Of a stretch of DNA of 64,000 nucleotides, positions 33,030 through 45,455 are shown one piece after another. The stretch's first letter is position 1. Each line of letters opens with the position of its first letter. This stretch comes from Ephemerocybe angulata (lineage: Eukaryota > Basidiomycota > Agaricomycetes > Agaricales > Psathyrellaceae): contig JAACJK010000003.1 of assembly GCA_013368325.1 (NCBI GenBank), positions 930,001 to 994,000 of the forward strand. The letters are read 5' to 3'. Under the pieces are notes generated by a model. It made no database searches, was not told the origin of the DNA, and saw only the letters and a list, made by a program, of their open reading frames with translations. The translations under genes were made by a program, and so were the position numbers.

Positions 33030-33694
33030 TTAATCGTTATGCTTATCCTGCGCGTGCGTTGTTCGTCCTTGCAGAATGGCCTCGCCGTGTTCTTTGAGCT
33101 CAGGTTTACCGAGCAGCTAGATCGATTCGACCGTTGTCAGGCACTACTTCACAACTCGTATGAAACCAGGTTCCAGCTTACAGTTCCTCTCGTTTTCTAA
33201 AGCACCGTCAGTCCCTATATCAACTTCAGCCCAAGACTGTTGGGAACGCACCTGCGCAACACCGACGACCCGCTCCTTGAACGGAACCGCATGTTGAGTC
33301 GGACCAGAGGGCTTTCCAGTTGCATCCATATGATGCAAGGGTTCCGCATCCACCATCTCATTCGCAGCTAAGATACGACACATCCACCTCAGCACACGCC
33401 GCCAGCTAGAGATACGAGGTACGAATACTGACCTCGCTGCTCAGTCTCCAGCGCGGCCCCAGTAAAGTGCATGTCAGTATGCTGACCCTCCCTACCCCTC
33501 ATCATCGCCGGCGGCAGAGGCTTCGGCTCATCAAGTCCACTGAGCCTCACGTTTCCCGCACCCGCACTGCGCTCCCTCTCCACACGTTCCTCCCCCGGTA
33601 CCACGGGGCGCATGGGACCTGAGGTGACCCCGAATCCACTGCGTGCTTCAAGCGTTCCCGGAATAGTGTTCGCGAGTGTAACTGGATCGGCCAT
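33030..33694 (-). CDS. Small protein, tandem family member B
   Basis: Four exons with the same plan as member A start with MADPVTLANTIPG at 33694. The disordered N terminus includes NVRLSGLDEPKPLPP, similar to DLSGLHGVNEP in A. The core reads HAVPFKERVVGVAQ, then KTRGT, then LLGKPELKEHGEAILQGR with TTHAQDKHND at the end. All introns have GT/AG ends. Conserved exon borders at the same codons as A show that the genes arose by tandem duplication. Function is unknown. Confidence 0.8.
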
Positions 33695-33814
33695 TGTGTT
33701 GTTGGGTAGTCAGACAATCAAAGGAGGTAGAACTATGGGGGAGCTTTGGGGGTCCGAGAGGGACCATTTATATGCGCCAAGAATTGGTCTGGACATGTTC
33801 TCCAAACACCCTAT

Positions 33815-33855
33815 GACGTCATCAATGGACTGGGAGCGCAACGTCATTAAGCGCC
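33815..33855. promoter_or_regulatory. CRE-like TGACGTCA plus TTAAGCGCC, gene B promoter
   Basis: TGACGTCA lies at 33815-33822, about 121 bp upstream of the gene B start, with TTAAGCGCC at 33847-33855. An AACGTCAT half-related site overlaps the start of the second motif. Confidence 0.55.
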
Positions 33856-33938
33856 GGCGCTTTGACAGTGAATTCTATTAGTCTTGGAGTGTCATGGAGG
33901 TAGAATGGAGGTGTACATGTGGTCTATTATCGTTATGG

Positions 33939-34658
33939 TCAGCTGTTAGTTGCTTTCCCTTCGAGTATCGCTTCGCCGTGTTCCTTCAGTTCGGGCTGCG
34001 GAGAATTTAGAATAGAAACAGGTAAAAAATATTCCGTGCCAACAGACCTTTCCTAGAAGCTACAGATCGAGTTGAAGTTAGCAATTCACGAGCCTGTTTG
34101 AGGATATAGAAACACGTACAGCTCCCCTTGTTATCTGACAGAAGTTAAGAGACGTCGGTTAGATCCTCGTTGCTCTGCATACTTGTGAACGATTTTATTC
34201 ACCTGCGCAACACCTGGTCGCAGTCAGTTGACTATCAGAACGGGCACGGAACATCTACACACCTGCTACTCTATCCCTGAACGGCACTTCATGTGTGCTC
34301 GGTCCGTGCAAATGACCGTTTTCATCCACGCGCACTTCACTTCCATCCCCAGGCATAGTAGACCCTACTCCATTGATGAGAAGGTAACTTGATTAGACAG
34401 AGGGGCAAGTCACAACATACCCTGTTGGGCGGTGGTATGCACCCTCCTTGCAGGCGTATGCAAGCTCGGAGGAGAATACGTGTTTGAGGGCTTCAAGCGG
34501 CCTTCGCCACTCCCTACCAAAGTAGCCTTCGAGTCGTAGTTGTCATTCGTGTACGAATCCTTGTCGTCCATGTGTCGGCCAGCAATGGTGCTAAAACCAG
34601 AAAGGTTGTCGCTTGACGGGTGCATGGCGTTTGTTCCGGCGAGAGCTGCGTCTTCCAT
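33939..34658 (-). CDS. Small protein, tandem family member C
   Basis: This is the third member, starting MEDAALAGTNAMH at 34658. It keeps the N-terminal NLSGFS segment and the core THEVPFRDRVAGVAQ, ITRGA and LLGKPELKEHGEAILEGK, ending ATNS. It has two additional introns relative to A and B: one inside RVAG/VAQ and one inside LLGK/PEL. The second exon carries STMPGDGSEVR, matching STNPGDGSTVQ in A. Its greater divergence suggests that C split off before A and B. Function is unknown. Confidence 0.75.
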
Positions 34659-34761
34659 TGTACTCAGTTGGTCTAGTACGGGTTCAAGGTGGCTGGTTTG
34701 AGAGTGTTGGTGTTTGTTGGAGAGTCAAAGCACCTCTTATAAGTACAGACCCCGAGCTGGA

Positions 34762-34781
34762 TGACGTCAGGTGGCGCCTAA
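34762..34781. promoter_or_regulatory. CRE-like TGACGTCA plus GGCGCCTAA, gene C promoter
   Basis: TGACGTCA lies at 34762-34769, about 104 bp upstream of the gene C start, followed at once by GGCGCCTAA (34773-34781), the reverse complement of TTAGGCGCC. The close spacing of the two motifs matches the arrangement at genes A and B. Confidence 0.55.
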
Positions 34782-35021
34782 TCCGTCATCCCACATGGCA
34801 CACGCAAATCGTCGGTAACCACCACAACACAAGCTGCATCTGAGGTTATCGGAAGGGCGAACATCTGAAAGAGAAAACCGAAAGACAGTGTATAAATAGT
34901 ACATCTAAATAACAATAGAATCATATGTGTGCAAATGGTGCGATACTCGTAGTAGTAGATAGCAGTTTCTGCTAGGATCGTGCAGGAACCCAAAAGGGAT
35001 TCAAAAGCTGATAAAAAGAAA

Positions 35022-36732
35022 TCATTCTGACGAATGTCCAGACGGTGGCCTGCCCACACCAGCGCCATTGGAATTCCACGGGTCCGTTGTAAGCTTGACC
35101 GAGGCCACTTGCCGTAGATCTCCGAAAGGGCTTTTTGCGGGTTCTGGCGGTGTAACTGTGAAGAGGATACAATCCTTCACAGAGAAACCTGCTGCCTTGA
35201 ACCCAGCAATTGCAACCTCAGGGTCAACCTTAATCTCCCCGTTGTAGGCGATCCATAGTGGTGCGTCAGCCTACATTAAATATGCATGGGTTAGTTCAGG
35301 GATAGGTAGGGCTATGCAAGCGCGTACCGTCAATTTTATTGTACCCTCCCCGATACAATCAACTCTCCACATATCCTGCTTCAGGCCGTCCTTCTCAATA
35401 TTCCTACCCGATGTATGAGTAATTTACTCCCTGGCGACTTGACAACACTCACCTGACATCGACGGTAGACTGCCGCATTAACTGCACCTGCGTCGACTTC
35501 CTATTATTCAACGTCTTCGCGGTGGGGCTAAGTGGCAGATACGTCGCTAGCGACATGGACGTAGAGTGCAACGACAGATGGAACGGTATACTCTCTCTCA
35601 TGTAAAACGTACGGCTCGAAGGAATATACAGCTTCGTTGCGATGCCCTGCAACCCGGGCTGTCTACTCGGAAGCACCGACTCGAGGAGCGTCCATTCGGG
35701 TGCAAGGACAAACCCAGAATTGTTGGTGATAAGCGGGGGCGGAGCTGCGGATGGCGGTCGTGTTCTTGGGCGGTACAAGAACGGTGTGTTGACTGCACTG
35801 CATGATCGACGTGAAACTGAGGAACGTTCCATGATGTGCACACTTCGGAATGAAACATACGTAGTTCCGACAATTAGCCCCATTGCCTTGGAGCTTATGG
35901 CTCGAGCATTGGGTTTGTTGATGAGCACGCTGACCGAGTACTGGCACGCGCGGTTTAGCGCACGGTCGAGGATGATTCGAAGCGCCGGACTCGGCTAACT
36001 CACATCAATATTCGCAGTGAACCCAGGAAAGCCGCTGAGTTTGACTCCATGTGTTGGCGGCAGAGGCTAAGGGCAAGACGAAACAAGGACATATGTGAGG
36101 TTTTGCCGGTAGAGAGGGATCAGGGAGGTTCGAAGAGAAGAGACTCACGTAAGTCTTGTCTTCGAAGGTGAATGATTCGGGAAGTCTGAAGGAGAAGGCA
36201 AGCATGCTCGGGCTGGGTGCATCTTGGCCTTTGGACCAGAGCACTTGGTTCTCGAGACACAGCTTCACGGTTGAGTGCCCACCCTCGCCTATTTCTCTTA
36301 TCTTGAGATTACCTTCAATCTATTAGAAGAGAAGCGCGGGTGGTCAGTAAGGTAGGCCGTAGCGAGGGTGTGCATGGTTCTCCACGCCCGAGTCCATGCG
36401 GACGGGTATAGCATGAAGCTTGAAGCAGCATGGGGCGGAGAAACCCTCACCTTCAGCTCTATTCTTGTGATACCTTCTGTCCGGGATAGCTCGACTGAGC
36501 CCTCGATGATGCTGTTGGAGACGTAGACAGGGACAGTGACATCCTCTTCCTGGCCAGTAAGCCGCAGAGATATATGCCCACTCTTGGACTGCTTTACAAA
36601 ACTACCAGAGGGTCGAACTCGAGCATGTTCGGCCAGCGCTAACCGTTGTTCGTGGGCCGCAGGCTCGTATGAGTAAGTCGGAGCCCGATTGTCCGAGGTG
36701 GCCACATATGCCGGGAGACTCGTTGTGGACAT
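35022..36732 (-). CDS. Arrestin-like (alpha-arrestin N-terminal fold) protein
   Basis: Several exons join on the minus strand, starting MSTTSLPAYVATSDNRAPTY at 36732 (exon 1 is 36732-36451). The beta-rich arrestin pattern follows: ISLRLTGQEEDVTVPVYVSN, IEGSVELSRTEGITRIELK, LAFSFRLPESFTFEDKTYPLPP and GFTANIDYSVSVLINK. The middle carries PFLYRPRTRPP, EWTLLESVLPSRQPG and FYMRESIPFHLSLHS. The C-terminal part reads DMWRVDCIGEGTIKLTADAPL and ends GRPPSGHSSE at 35022. This layout is common in uncharacterised agaricomycete arrestin-like proteins, which may act as adaptors in endocytosis or signalling. No PY motif for Rsp5 is obvious except LPAYV near the N terminus. Some internal splice sites remain uncertain. 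Confidence 0.8.
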
Positions 36733-36791
36733 TGAGACGATGCCAGGGAGAGGGAAAGGTGTCGGAGTACAAAGCTAAGCGAGGCCTGAAT

Positions 36792-36800
36792 TTAAGCGCT
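36792..36800. promoter_or_regulatory. TTAAGCGCT motif upstream of the arrestin-like gene
   Basis: This is one more copy of the recurring TAAGCGC motif, about 60 bp before the arrestin-like start. No perfect TGACGTCA is nearby. Confidence 0.3.
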
Positions 36801-36860
36801 CGAGTCTAGGGGTCGTCAAGGTAGAGCAGGTATAAGAGGTAGCAAGGGGATTCGAGTCAT

Positions 36861-37202
36861 CTAGCTGTAAACCCGTCGTCCTAAGAATGTCCGGGAATTG
36901 TGTATGATAGGCATTTCGAAGCCATGTGCATGTGTCATGACTTCCGGATGAGAATATGCACCATATGGACGACGGAAAGCCACCTCCACAGTCTCTCTTA
37001 GGCCATACTGCGCAACCACATGAAGGAGAAGGTTTGCCTCGAGGTACTGGTGAGCTGCGCGTCTTCCGGAGGTCGTAAAAGTGGGTGACCCTGATTGATT
37101 GAGGTAGAGAAGGTCGTCTGTAGTCGTATGTCTAGGAGATCCTAGGAGCGAGAAGCTGTTGATTAGGGCGGGGAAGAGGTGAACCGGGTGGTTCTGAATC
37201 AA
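36861..37202 (-). CDS. Small hypothetical ORF, uncertain
   Basis: This 113-codon frame starts with MIQNHPVHLFPALINS. It contains no domain that I recognise and shows neither a signal peptide nor a membrane segment. It lies just upstream of the arrestin-like gene on the same strand. It may be an exon of an undetected gene or a chance frame. Confidence 0.2.
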   Translation of the reverse strand: MIQNHPVHLFPALINSFSLLGSPRHTTTDDLLYLNQSGSPTFTTSGRRAAHQYLEANLLLHVVAQYGLRETVEVAFRRPYGAYSHPEVMTHAHGFEMPIIHNSRTFLGRRVYS

Positions 37203-37708
37203 GCCAGAGAACTATGGGTGACTCCAAGACGTGTGTGTTGTATTTCGTCCGAGTCTTCGGCCGATGACATGTTGGCGGCGGCGTCCTGACACCGATCTGG
37301 ACCTACAAATTAATAGGGCATGGTAGAGCCAGTCTACAGTAGACCCATCCGTAAAACTTACTTACTCACTTACCTTCTGAAGACAAAGAAATTGAGGAAA
37401 ATGTGAACGCAAATTCCAAGACGTCATAGCAGGACGTGCCTGTTAAGATCTGTGCCTAGACGCAACCTAGACGTTATTTCCAATTCTTGTGGCGCCCAAT
37501 GCTCTCGGCGGCCTGTTGGGGCTGACCTTGCTCGTACGGACGCCTACCCGAGCCTCCGCAATAGCTGTAAACCGTCATATGGCAGCGAGATGACAAGATA
37601 TAATAAGGAATCTAAGAACAATATACAACTTATACATGACAATGAGGGATACGAAACCATTGCAGGAGGACGAAAAAAATGAGATGCAGTAATGAGTCAA
37701 TCAATACA
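37203..37708. other. Intergenic
   Basis: No gene is visible. A near-CRE GACGTCAT lies at about 37421 and a GGCGCCCAA motif near 37492. Confidence 0.4.
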
Positions 37709-40700
37709 CTATGGGCCAGGAGCCTGACGGCGAATCTGTATGGGGGGTTTAGCAGGAGGAGTAGAACCCGAAGCTGCGGCGCCATCTGCAGCAGGTTTCA
37801 GTCTCTTGGCGAGAGAATCATCTGCAGTGCCGGCTTCACCCTCTTCCCGAGGCCTTTTCGGTGCGCTTGAAGCGGCGGCGGCGGCAGCGGCCCCCACAAT
37901 GGCGATCCCACCAGCGTTTACGGGGGGCGTCGTTCGCGTGGGGAGAGCACGCGCGCCTCCTCGGATAGCTCCTCGCACGGCACCGCGACCACGAGCCGCT
38001 GGGACACCTCCGCGTCCGAGGCCAACACCACCAGACATGGCGCCTGCACCGCCCCGAGTCGCTACGCCTGTTGGCCTTGATGGACCTGGAGCCGGGGCAG
38101 GAGCTTTGGCGGGGGCGGGGGCACCAGCAGCAGCAGGTTTAGCAGGAATAGGAGCCGCTGGTCTGGCTTGGGCAGGGACAGACGCTGTACTGCTAGTAGC
38201 TGGGACACTCCCAGCAGAGGTTGCGGTAGCCAAGGAGTTCGCCGGTAGCAAGCCAGCTTCCTCCCACTCCCGAATCTTCACTTCAAGGTCCTTGTTTTTC
38301 TTCAGCGCTTTGGTGAGTTGACCATCCTTGACTTTGATCTTGGAGTTCGACTCCAATCTCCCACTGTCCCGCGCTTCTTCTATCTCCTTCGCGTGCTTCT
38401 CCTCCAACTCCTTCTTCACGGCTTCAACGGCAGCCTGGACGTCGGACTGCGAACTACCCGACTGAGCAGAAGCAGCCTGCCTGGCCTGCTCTACAGCGGC
38501 CTTCAGTTCAGCTTCATGCTTGGCAATGAGTTCCTTCTTGAGGTTTTCCATCTCTTCCGCATGTTTCTTGACGACTTCCTCAGAAGAGGCCCCAGGTGCA
38601 CCTGAACCTTCGGCCGTTATTTTCGCCACAGCGTCCGAAACAGCCGCGTCGATGCGCTCCTGCTCAGTCGCCTTCGTCTTGTTCAACGAGGCAAGCCGAG
38701 ACTGGAATTTCTCCTATGTAGACAGCAATCAGTAAGTAAGGCACACACATATGATAGTGGCGGGGGCGCCAACTTGTCACTTACGTTCTGCATACGAATA
38801 TCCCGAGCTTGCGCCGCCTCCTTTTGCACCTGCTCCGTCGCAGCCTATAGGAAAGATAGTATTAAGATATGCAAAATTTTGATTTGCGGGGAAAGTCGCA
38901 CCTTCAGCTTCTCCAAAGCCTCATCGCGTGCTTTAACAAGTTCCGACTTCTCAGCCTCCCAGTTCGCGGGCGCTTCTCCAGGTGCCGCTGCAGCCTGAGC
39001 AGACACCGACTGCGATAAGGCCTCCTTCTCCTCCAGAAGCTTCTTCTTTTCGGCTTGCAAAGCCGACTATCGCTGGGCGTCAGCATCATCCAAAAGAATA
39101 AAGTAAAAACGTATGACAACGACTCACAATTTGGACTGCCTGGCGCTTCACTTGCTCCATGACTGCAGGATCAGGCGCAGCGGCTTGACCCTCGGGTGCA
39201 GGGGCCGCCGCAGCCGCAGCCGCAGCCTTCTCCAGCTCCGCGACCTTGCCCTCGAGGACGGCCTTTTCTGAATCCCACTCGGCCTTGGCCGCTGTTTGCT
39301 TTGCGACACGGTCTCTCCATGAAGCATTGATGGTGTCGACCTTCTTCTTGAGGTTCGTATGCACTGATTCGAGTCTCGTGAACTATAGTTGAACGTCAGT
39401 GCCAGTACTTGATGCAAAGTCACAGGAAAGCCCACCTTAGCATTCATTTCAGCAAGTTCGGCGTCCTTCTTCGCAAGTTCAGCCTCGAGCTCTGCTATCT
39501 TCTTCTCAGCTTGCTCAGCTCTTTCCTTGGTCTTCGCGAGCTCGTCTTTGAGCGCCTGAAGTTCAGCAGGATCGACACGGTCATACTACATATTTACGTC
39601 ATCAATAATTGCTGATCAGAAGCACACACTTCACATACCTTGGAGAGCAACTGCCTGTTCCTGTCCTGCCAGCTCTGGCTCTCTTGCTCGAGACGCTGAA
39701 TCTTGCCTCTGCAAACCTCAAGCTCAGCCTGCGCCGTACGCGCCTGCTCCTTAGTAGGCTCCAACTCAGCATTAAGCGTGCGAAGCTTGATCTCCAACTC
39801 GCGAGACTTCTTCGCATGGTTCTCGCAGTCAGCACGAAGAGTGGCGTTACTCTCGCGGAGGATGTTAAGCTGGTTGATGCGCTCAACAAGCTCAGCATGC
39901 TGCGCAGCCGAAGCCGCGCTCTCGACAGCGCGTTCGCGTTCCTCGGAAAGGTTGTCACGCGCCTCTTGCAAGGACTGCGTGAGGTGGTCAATCTGCGCCT
40001 TGAGTCTCGCATTCTCCTGCTTGCCGAGCTCGAGTTGGAGATCGACAATCTCCTTCTCCTTACGCAAGTACGACACCACCGAACGCAACTCTGTCAACTT
40101 CGTATCCGCATCGTCCGAATCACTCTCCCCAGTCGCCGCCGCCGCCGACCCTTCGGCCGCCACACGAATGCGGGACGCTTGGGAGCTCACTGACTCGAGA
40201 TGCTGATGTAAAATCGCGTTCTGCGAGGCCAAGTCCTGGCATCTGAAAACACGTTATGTGTGAGACCCCAAAAGATAAACAAAACGATATCGCGCAACAC
40301 ATACCTAGTATTGAGGTCTGAGACCTCCTTATCAAGCGCCTCTTTCTGCGCCTTCCAGCTGCCCTCAGAAGCAGCAAGCTTCGCCTGCGCGGTCTCAGCC
40401 GCAGACTGGCTCTCACGCGCCTTCCTCTGCCACTCAGCCAACTGCTGCTTCAACTGCTCAATATTCTTGATAGTTTCAGCATGAGCCAAAACCTCGTTGG
40501 AATATCGCTCTTCGGCCGCCTTCAAAAGCAGAAAAGAACCACACCAGTTAGCTTGCAAAACCACAGATATGTCACAATACAGTGACCTGAATCCGCCTCT
40601 TACCTTGGCACGTTCCTCGATCGCACGAATCTCATGCTCCCTGGACGAACGGTCACTCTCAAGGTCCTTCTCTGACGTCGTCATAGCGAAGATAGTATCC

Positions 40701-43700
40701 TCCAGCGTCTTCTTATCGCTCTTCCACGCATTCCTCTCCTCCTCGAAACTCTTGCTCAAAGTGGCATGCTGCTCGCGGATCTGCGCAAGCTCAGCATTCG
40801 CAGACTCCAACTTCTCCTCCAACGCCTTATACTCCGACTCGCGATGCGCAAGCTGGTTCTCCGTCGACGCCTTGTACTCGTCGAACGTAGCACTGAGGCT
40901 CGACAGCGCGGCCTCGTTCGCCTGGCTGATATCCTTGAACTGCTCGACATGGCGACGCGCAGCGGCGAGGTCGACTTCGGCTACCTTCAGAGAACCCCTG
41001 AGCTCAGCGACTTCTTGTTCGAGTTGCTGTTCACGACTGAGATCGGAGGTGTCGGAGGCAGCAGCGGCGTCTCCGCCAGCCGTCATGGTCGCGGGCCTGC
41101 GCTCATAGACACCGAGTTTCTCTTGGTTGCCTTGCAGTTGCTTGGTGAGGTCGGCGAGACGATCCTCGAGGTGCTTCTTGCTCGTTTCAGCGCCAACCAG
41201 AGCTTCGCGTGTCCTGGAGACCTCCTCGTTCTATTGAAAGTTTTAGTTAGAAAAGAACTCGTTAAAACACCGGAGAAAAGGCACATACGGCTTTGTCAAG
41301 ACGACCTTGCAACTCCTTCGCCTCAAGCTCCTTCTGCAGCGATACATGTCGAAGAGCGTCGCGTTCCCTGCTAAGTTGAGTGCGGAGATCTTGGCTAGAA
41401 AGCGAAAAGTCAGTCAGCGACGAGTCCCACACCAATTCAATGAACAGCACAAACTTCTGGCTCTCAAGCATTTGCAGCTGCCCTTCAAGACGACGACGGT
41501 CATTCTCACCAGAGCGTTCCAAATCTCCGTGCATCCTCTGGATATTGGTCATGAGCGAAGCAAGATGCGACCGTTCGACACCAAGAGCCCTGTTCTCCTC
41601 AACAAGACGAGCCTGGACGCTCTCCCAGATGTTCTTCTCTGCACGAAGGTTGGCACATTCGTTCCTAAGCTGCTCGAGACGGCCGTTTGAGACATGCAGT
41701 TCCTCAGTGACGCGTTGGCATTCGACGTCGACTCTGGTCCACTGGTCAAAGAGCTGCTGATTCCTCTTGGTCAGCTCTTCGAGGTCGCGGTTGTTGATCA
41801 AGAACTGGTCTTGGTGCATCTTATGACGATCTACACGAACAGAACAAGTTATCAGTGCAAAGTCCAAGCAACTCCAGCACCAAACACATACCATTAAGAT
41901 ACTCGATGCGCGAATTCGCCTTTGCAAGTTCGGCGCTAAGCTTATGCGCCTCACGCTGAGTAGCAGTAAGCTCCTCCCTCACCCGGCCCGTATCAACCCC
42001 CATCTCCATCCTATACACCTCAAACTGACTCTGCACCTCCGCCAACTCCTTCGCCACCTCGCTATCCGGCAACACTGGCGCCGCACCATTCGCCGGAGCG
42101 ATCGCATGCACGCCATTCCTGCCCGCATTCCCATTCGTCCTCGCCAACATCGACTTGAGCGCATCGCGTTCCTTGACATACGACTGAATAAGACCATCGC
42201 TGTTGCGCTTCTGGTCCTCCAGCTGCTGCGCCAACTCCTGCATGGCCTCATGCGCCTCGCGGATCGCCTCCGCCTGTTCGGCCTGCATCGTCTCCTTGTA
42301 CTCCCGCTCCTCGCTCTCCATCTTCGCGCCGAGCTCGCGCGTGACCTTGAGGAGACGCTGGTTCTGCTCCTGCAAGTTCTCGATGTTGCGGAAGAGCACG
42401 AGGTGGCTCGTGATGACCTCGTCGACGTCCGTGGCGGGTGCTGCGGGCTCGTTCATGAGGTCGTCGTCGGAGGGAATCGTAGGGTCGTCGCGCCGCGCGA
42501 TTTCGCGCAGGAGGTTCTGCACCTGTCGGCCGAGGTCGGTAAGCTGTTTCTCGAGCAGGTTGTTCTCCGAGTTCATGGCTTTGATCTTCTGCGCTTGGTC
42601 TTGAGAGTTCTGGGATAGGGCTTCGCGTTCGGAAAGTGCAACAGAGAGTTGAGATGACAGTTGTGCGGCTTCATCCTTGACACGGTCGTATTCCGCCCTT
42701 TGCTGGGTGAGAATAGGGGCCTATATGCACTGTCAGTATACGTAAACGAAGAGCATACATAGATTGGGACGCACCCGTTCTTCAATTTCAGCCAATACAT
42801 GGGTAAGGGTTCGCTCCATCTGCTCATGCTCCAAGCACTTCGCAGCATGCTCCTCCTGTAACCGCACGTAATCCGCATAGACCTCCGTGAACGTCTTACC
42901 ACCCTTCTGCGACTTGCTTGCAAGCGCAACAGTGGGGCTGATCCCCATCATCCCCTCCAACGATGCGACACCTCCAGGGGTCCTGAACGGCGTGCCAGGG
43001 ATAGGCAGGTCGCCATGCCCCATACGACGAATCACAGTTTCCAAGTTATCTACCCTCTTCTCCGCTTCCTCGCGGCCCCTCCTCTCGCGCTCAATCTCCT
43101 GCTTGAGCACCTGCTCCCTCCTCTCTGCCTTCTCCCCAACTGTAGCCCACTCATGCTCAATGTTCTCCACAATCTCCTTCGCCTGCGTCTCCCTCTCCTC
43201 CATCATCCCAATCAATCTGCGCAGATTGTTCGCCTCGCTCGCGTACTTGGACTCCTGCTCCGCGACCTGTGATGTTAATGCTTGGACCTTGCTGAGCGCC
43301 TGCGAGAGCTGGTCCGACTGGGACTTGTGCACGGACTGCAGTGCCTTGAGCGACGCGCTCGTCGAGGTGAGTTCCTGCTGCAGCGTGTCGTGGGCAGATT
43401 GCAGCTGCAGCATCTCTGCGTGCTTGGTCCGTCGGTATTTGGCGTACTCTTCGGCCTTGGAGGTCAGTTCGCCGCTGGCCCGTTCAGCCTCTGCTTGGGC
43501 CAGCTGCAGTTGTTGTTGCAGGGTGTCGACCTTGAACTGTAGGCACCATAGTTAGCTCGTTAGCAATGTGGTGGAATCATATCTGCCATTACGCGACGCA
43601 CCTTCGTTGACGTTTCTGACGACTTGAGTTCCCGGACCTGTGACTCGAGTGCCTGGTGCTCCTGACGAGCCTCCTTGAGGTTCGCGCGCAGGGTCTGAAT

Positions 43701-44387
43701 CTCATCTGTATACCACCTGAGCCCCGAGACAATAAAAAAAGAACAAAAAACGCACCTTCGCGCTGCGCCCCCTCCTCCCGCATCCGAGTGATGACGCCCA
43801 AAAGCTCGCGCTTCTCCCGCTCAACATCGTCGACCTGGTGCTTTAGCCCCTCGACCTCCGAGCTCGCCGACGTCTGCGAGTTCGAGAGCGCCGACACCTT
43901 CGCCTTAAGTTCCGCATTCTCCTCCGCTAACACGCAATATGAGCACACGCCCCATGAATGAAATGCACACAAGACACCGAAACGCACCTAGCCTCTCCTT
44001 CTCGCGCTTCACGCTCTCCAACTCCGCATGCACATTCTCCATACTCTCCTCAAACTCCTTTGCGATGCTCTCCTTATCCTGCAGCGCCTGGTCGAGCTCA
44101 ACATCCTTCCTCTCCCCTTCCGCATGCAGCTCCTCCACCTCACGCCTCAGCCCGTCCAGATCCGTGTTCAGCCCCACTACGAGTTTGTACAGCGCCGCTA
44201 CCGCATCTGGGGTCACTCTCGATAAGTCCGGTATGTTGGGGAGAAGCTCCGAGAGGTATTCGTGGTCGATGTCGTCCGGCACCGGGACCTGCAGCCAGCC
44301 CGCGGTGGCAGCTTCCGCGTTCTGCGAGCCCGCCTCTGCAGCGTCCTGGGCAGACTCCTCCCTCGCGCGCTTCCGCGTCTTCGTCAT
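37709..44387 (-). CDS. Nuclear basket coiled-coil protein, TPR/Mlp1 family
   Basis: About a dozen exons encode a very long, almost wholly coiled-coil protein of roughly 1,900 residues, starting MTKTRKRAREES at 44387. The family signature is VLF-type: LEKQLTDLGRQVQNLLREIARRD, DDPTIPSDDDL, VITSHLVLFRNIENLQEQN and RLLKVTRELGAKMESEE. This block is conserved in TPR and Mlp1/Mlp2. SKSQKGGKTFTEVYADYV is another conserved stretch. The C terminus is Pro/Ala/Gly-rich and ends with a basic nuclear-import-like segment (APKRPREEG ... LAKRLKP). These proteins line the nuclear basket and act in mRNA export and spindle-checkpoint anchoring. It is the longest gene in the window. It shares a promoter of about 285 bp with the uS10 gene. 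Confidence 0.9.
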
Positions 44388-44672
44388 CGTATAGGTCGTG
44401 CTAGAAAAACAGGCGGGCGAGCGGTCTGCTCCCCAGTCGTACTTATAGAAAGCACAGAGACACACATTTGGTCCAGCACAATGCCCAAGGTCACATGAAA
44501 GAATTGATGGGCTGACGTAAGCGGGCATGGTCCCTGAACCTTATTTTTCGCATCTTGCTCTTGTCAACACAACTCTACGCACTTTGGGTGAGTCGCTGGA
44601 ATTCGCTTTTGCTGGGAGATTCGACGCTGATACGCTGCATAGTCACCTTCTGACTCATATTCTGCATTCAAA

Positions 44673-45158
44673 ATGAGTTACGTCGCCAAGGGTGAAAAGG
44701 AATACGACGCTACCGGTGCCCCCGTGCCCGGAGCCAAGATCCACAAGATCAGGATCACCCTCACCAGCAGCAACGTCAAGAACCTCGAGAAGTGTACGTT
44801 TTTCTATACAATCGCATTGCCTCTTGTTAACGGCCGCGCGCAGTCTCCAACGACCTCATCAACCGTGCCAAGGACAAGCAGCTCAAGGTCAAGGGCCCCG
44901 TCCGTCTCCCCACCAAGGTCCTCAGGATCACCACCCGCAAGACCCCTTGTGGTGAGGGTTCCAAGACCTGGGACCGCTACGAGCTCAAGGTGCACAAGCG
45001 CCTCATCGACTTGCACTCCTCCTCCGAGATCGTCAAGCAGATCGTGAGTCGCGCCACGCTATATTCTCGCAACCCCCCGCTGATAGAGCTCCTGCGCGAA
45101 TCAGACCAGCATCAGCCTCGAGCCCGGTGTCGAGGTCGAGGTCACCATCTCTGCTTAA
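44673..45158 (+). CDS. RPS20: 40S ribosomal protein S20 (uS10)
   Basis: Three exons (44673-44793, 44844-45043, 45105-45158) join in frame to about 124 residues. Signature stretches include [58 protein letters not shown] and [16 protein letters not shown]. uS10 is part of the 40S head near the A site. Codon use is strongly biased to C-ending codons, as expected for a highly expressed gene. It is divergent from the nuclear-basket gene. Confidence 0.97.
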
Positions 45159-45455
45159 ATGCTGAGGTTATGACTGACTTGCAATGTATCGATATGAACT
45201 GTACCACATTCCTGATCTGTTCTGGATCCAATACATTCATTCCTTACGCGCTGAAATCTGCTTGACTCTGAGTCTTGATAATAACAACTAAGTACCGTAT
45301 CCTCGAAAGCAATACGAGACTGGATATCGCCCTCGAGGTCGGCAAATAAATTGATGATCACACAACCCCTAACATCAGTCTAATCTAAACCCCTCTCGCT
45401 TAACCTCTAACATCTCCTCACCTCTCTCCAGCTCCCTCCCTCCATCCACCACAAA

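Noticed and set aside
37740..38321. 193-codon plus-strand frame opposite the nuclear-basket gene
   Set aside because: It is the Ala/Pro/Gly-rich antisense shadow of the low-complexity C terminus; no family features.
43739..43760. A-rich tract near 43735 as a retroelement tail
   Set aside because: It lies inside an intron of the nuclear-basket gene, is short, and has no flanking duplication.
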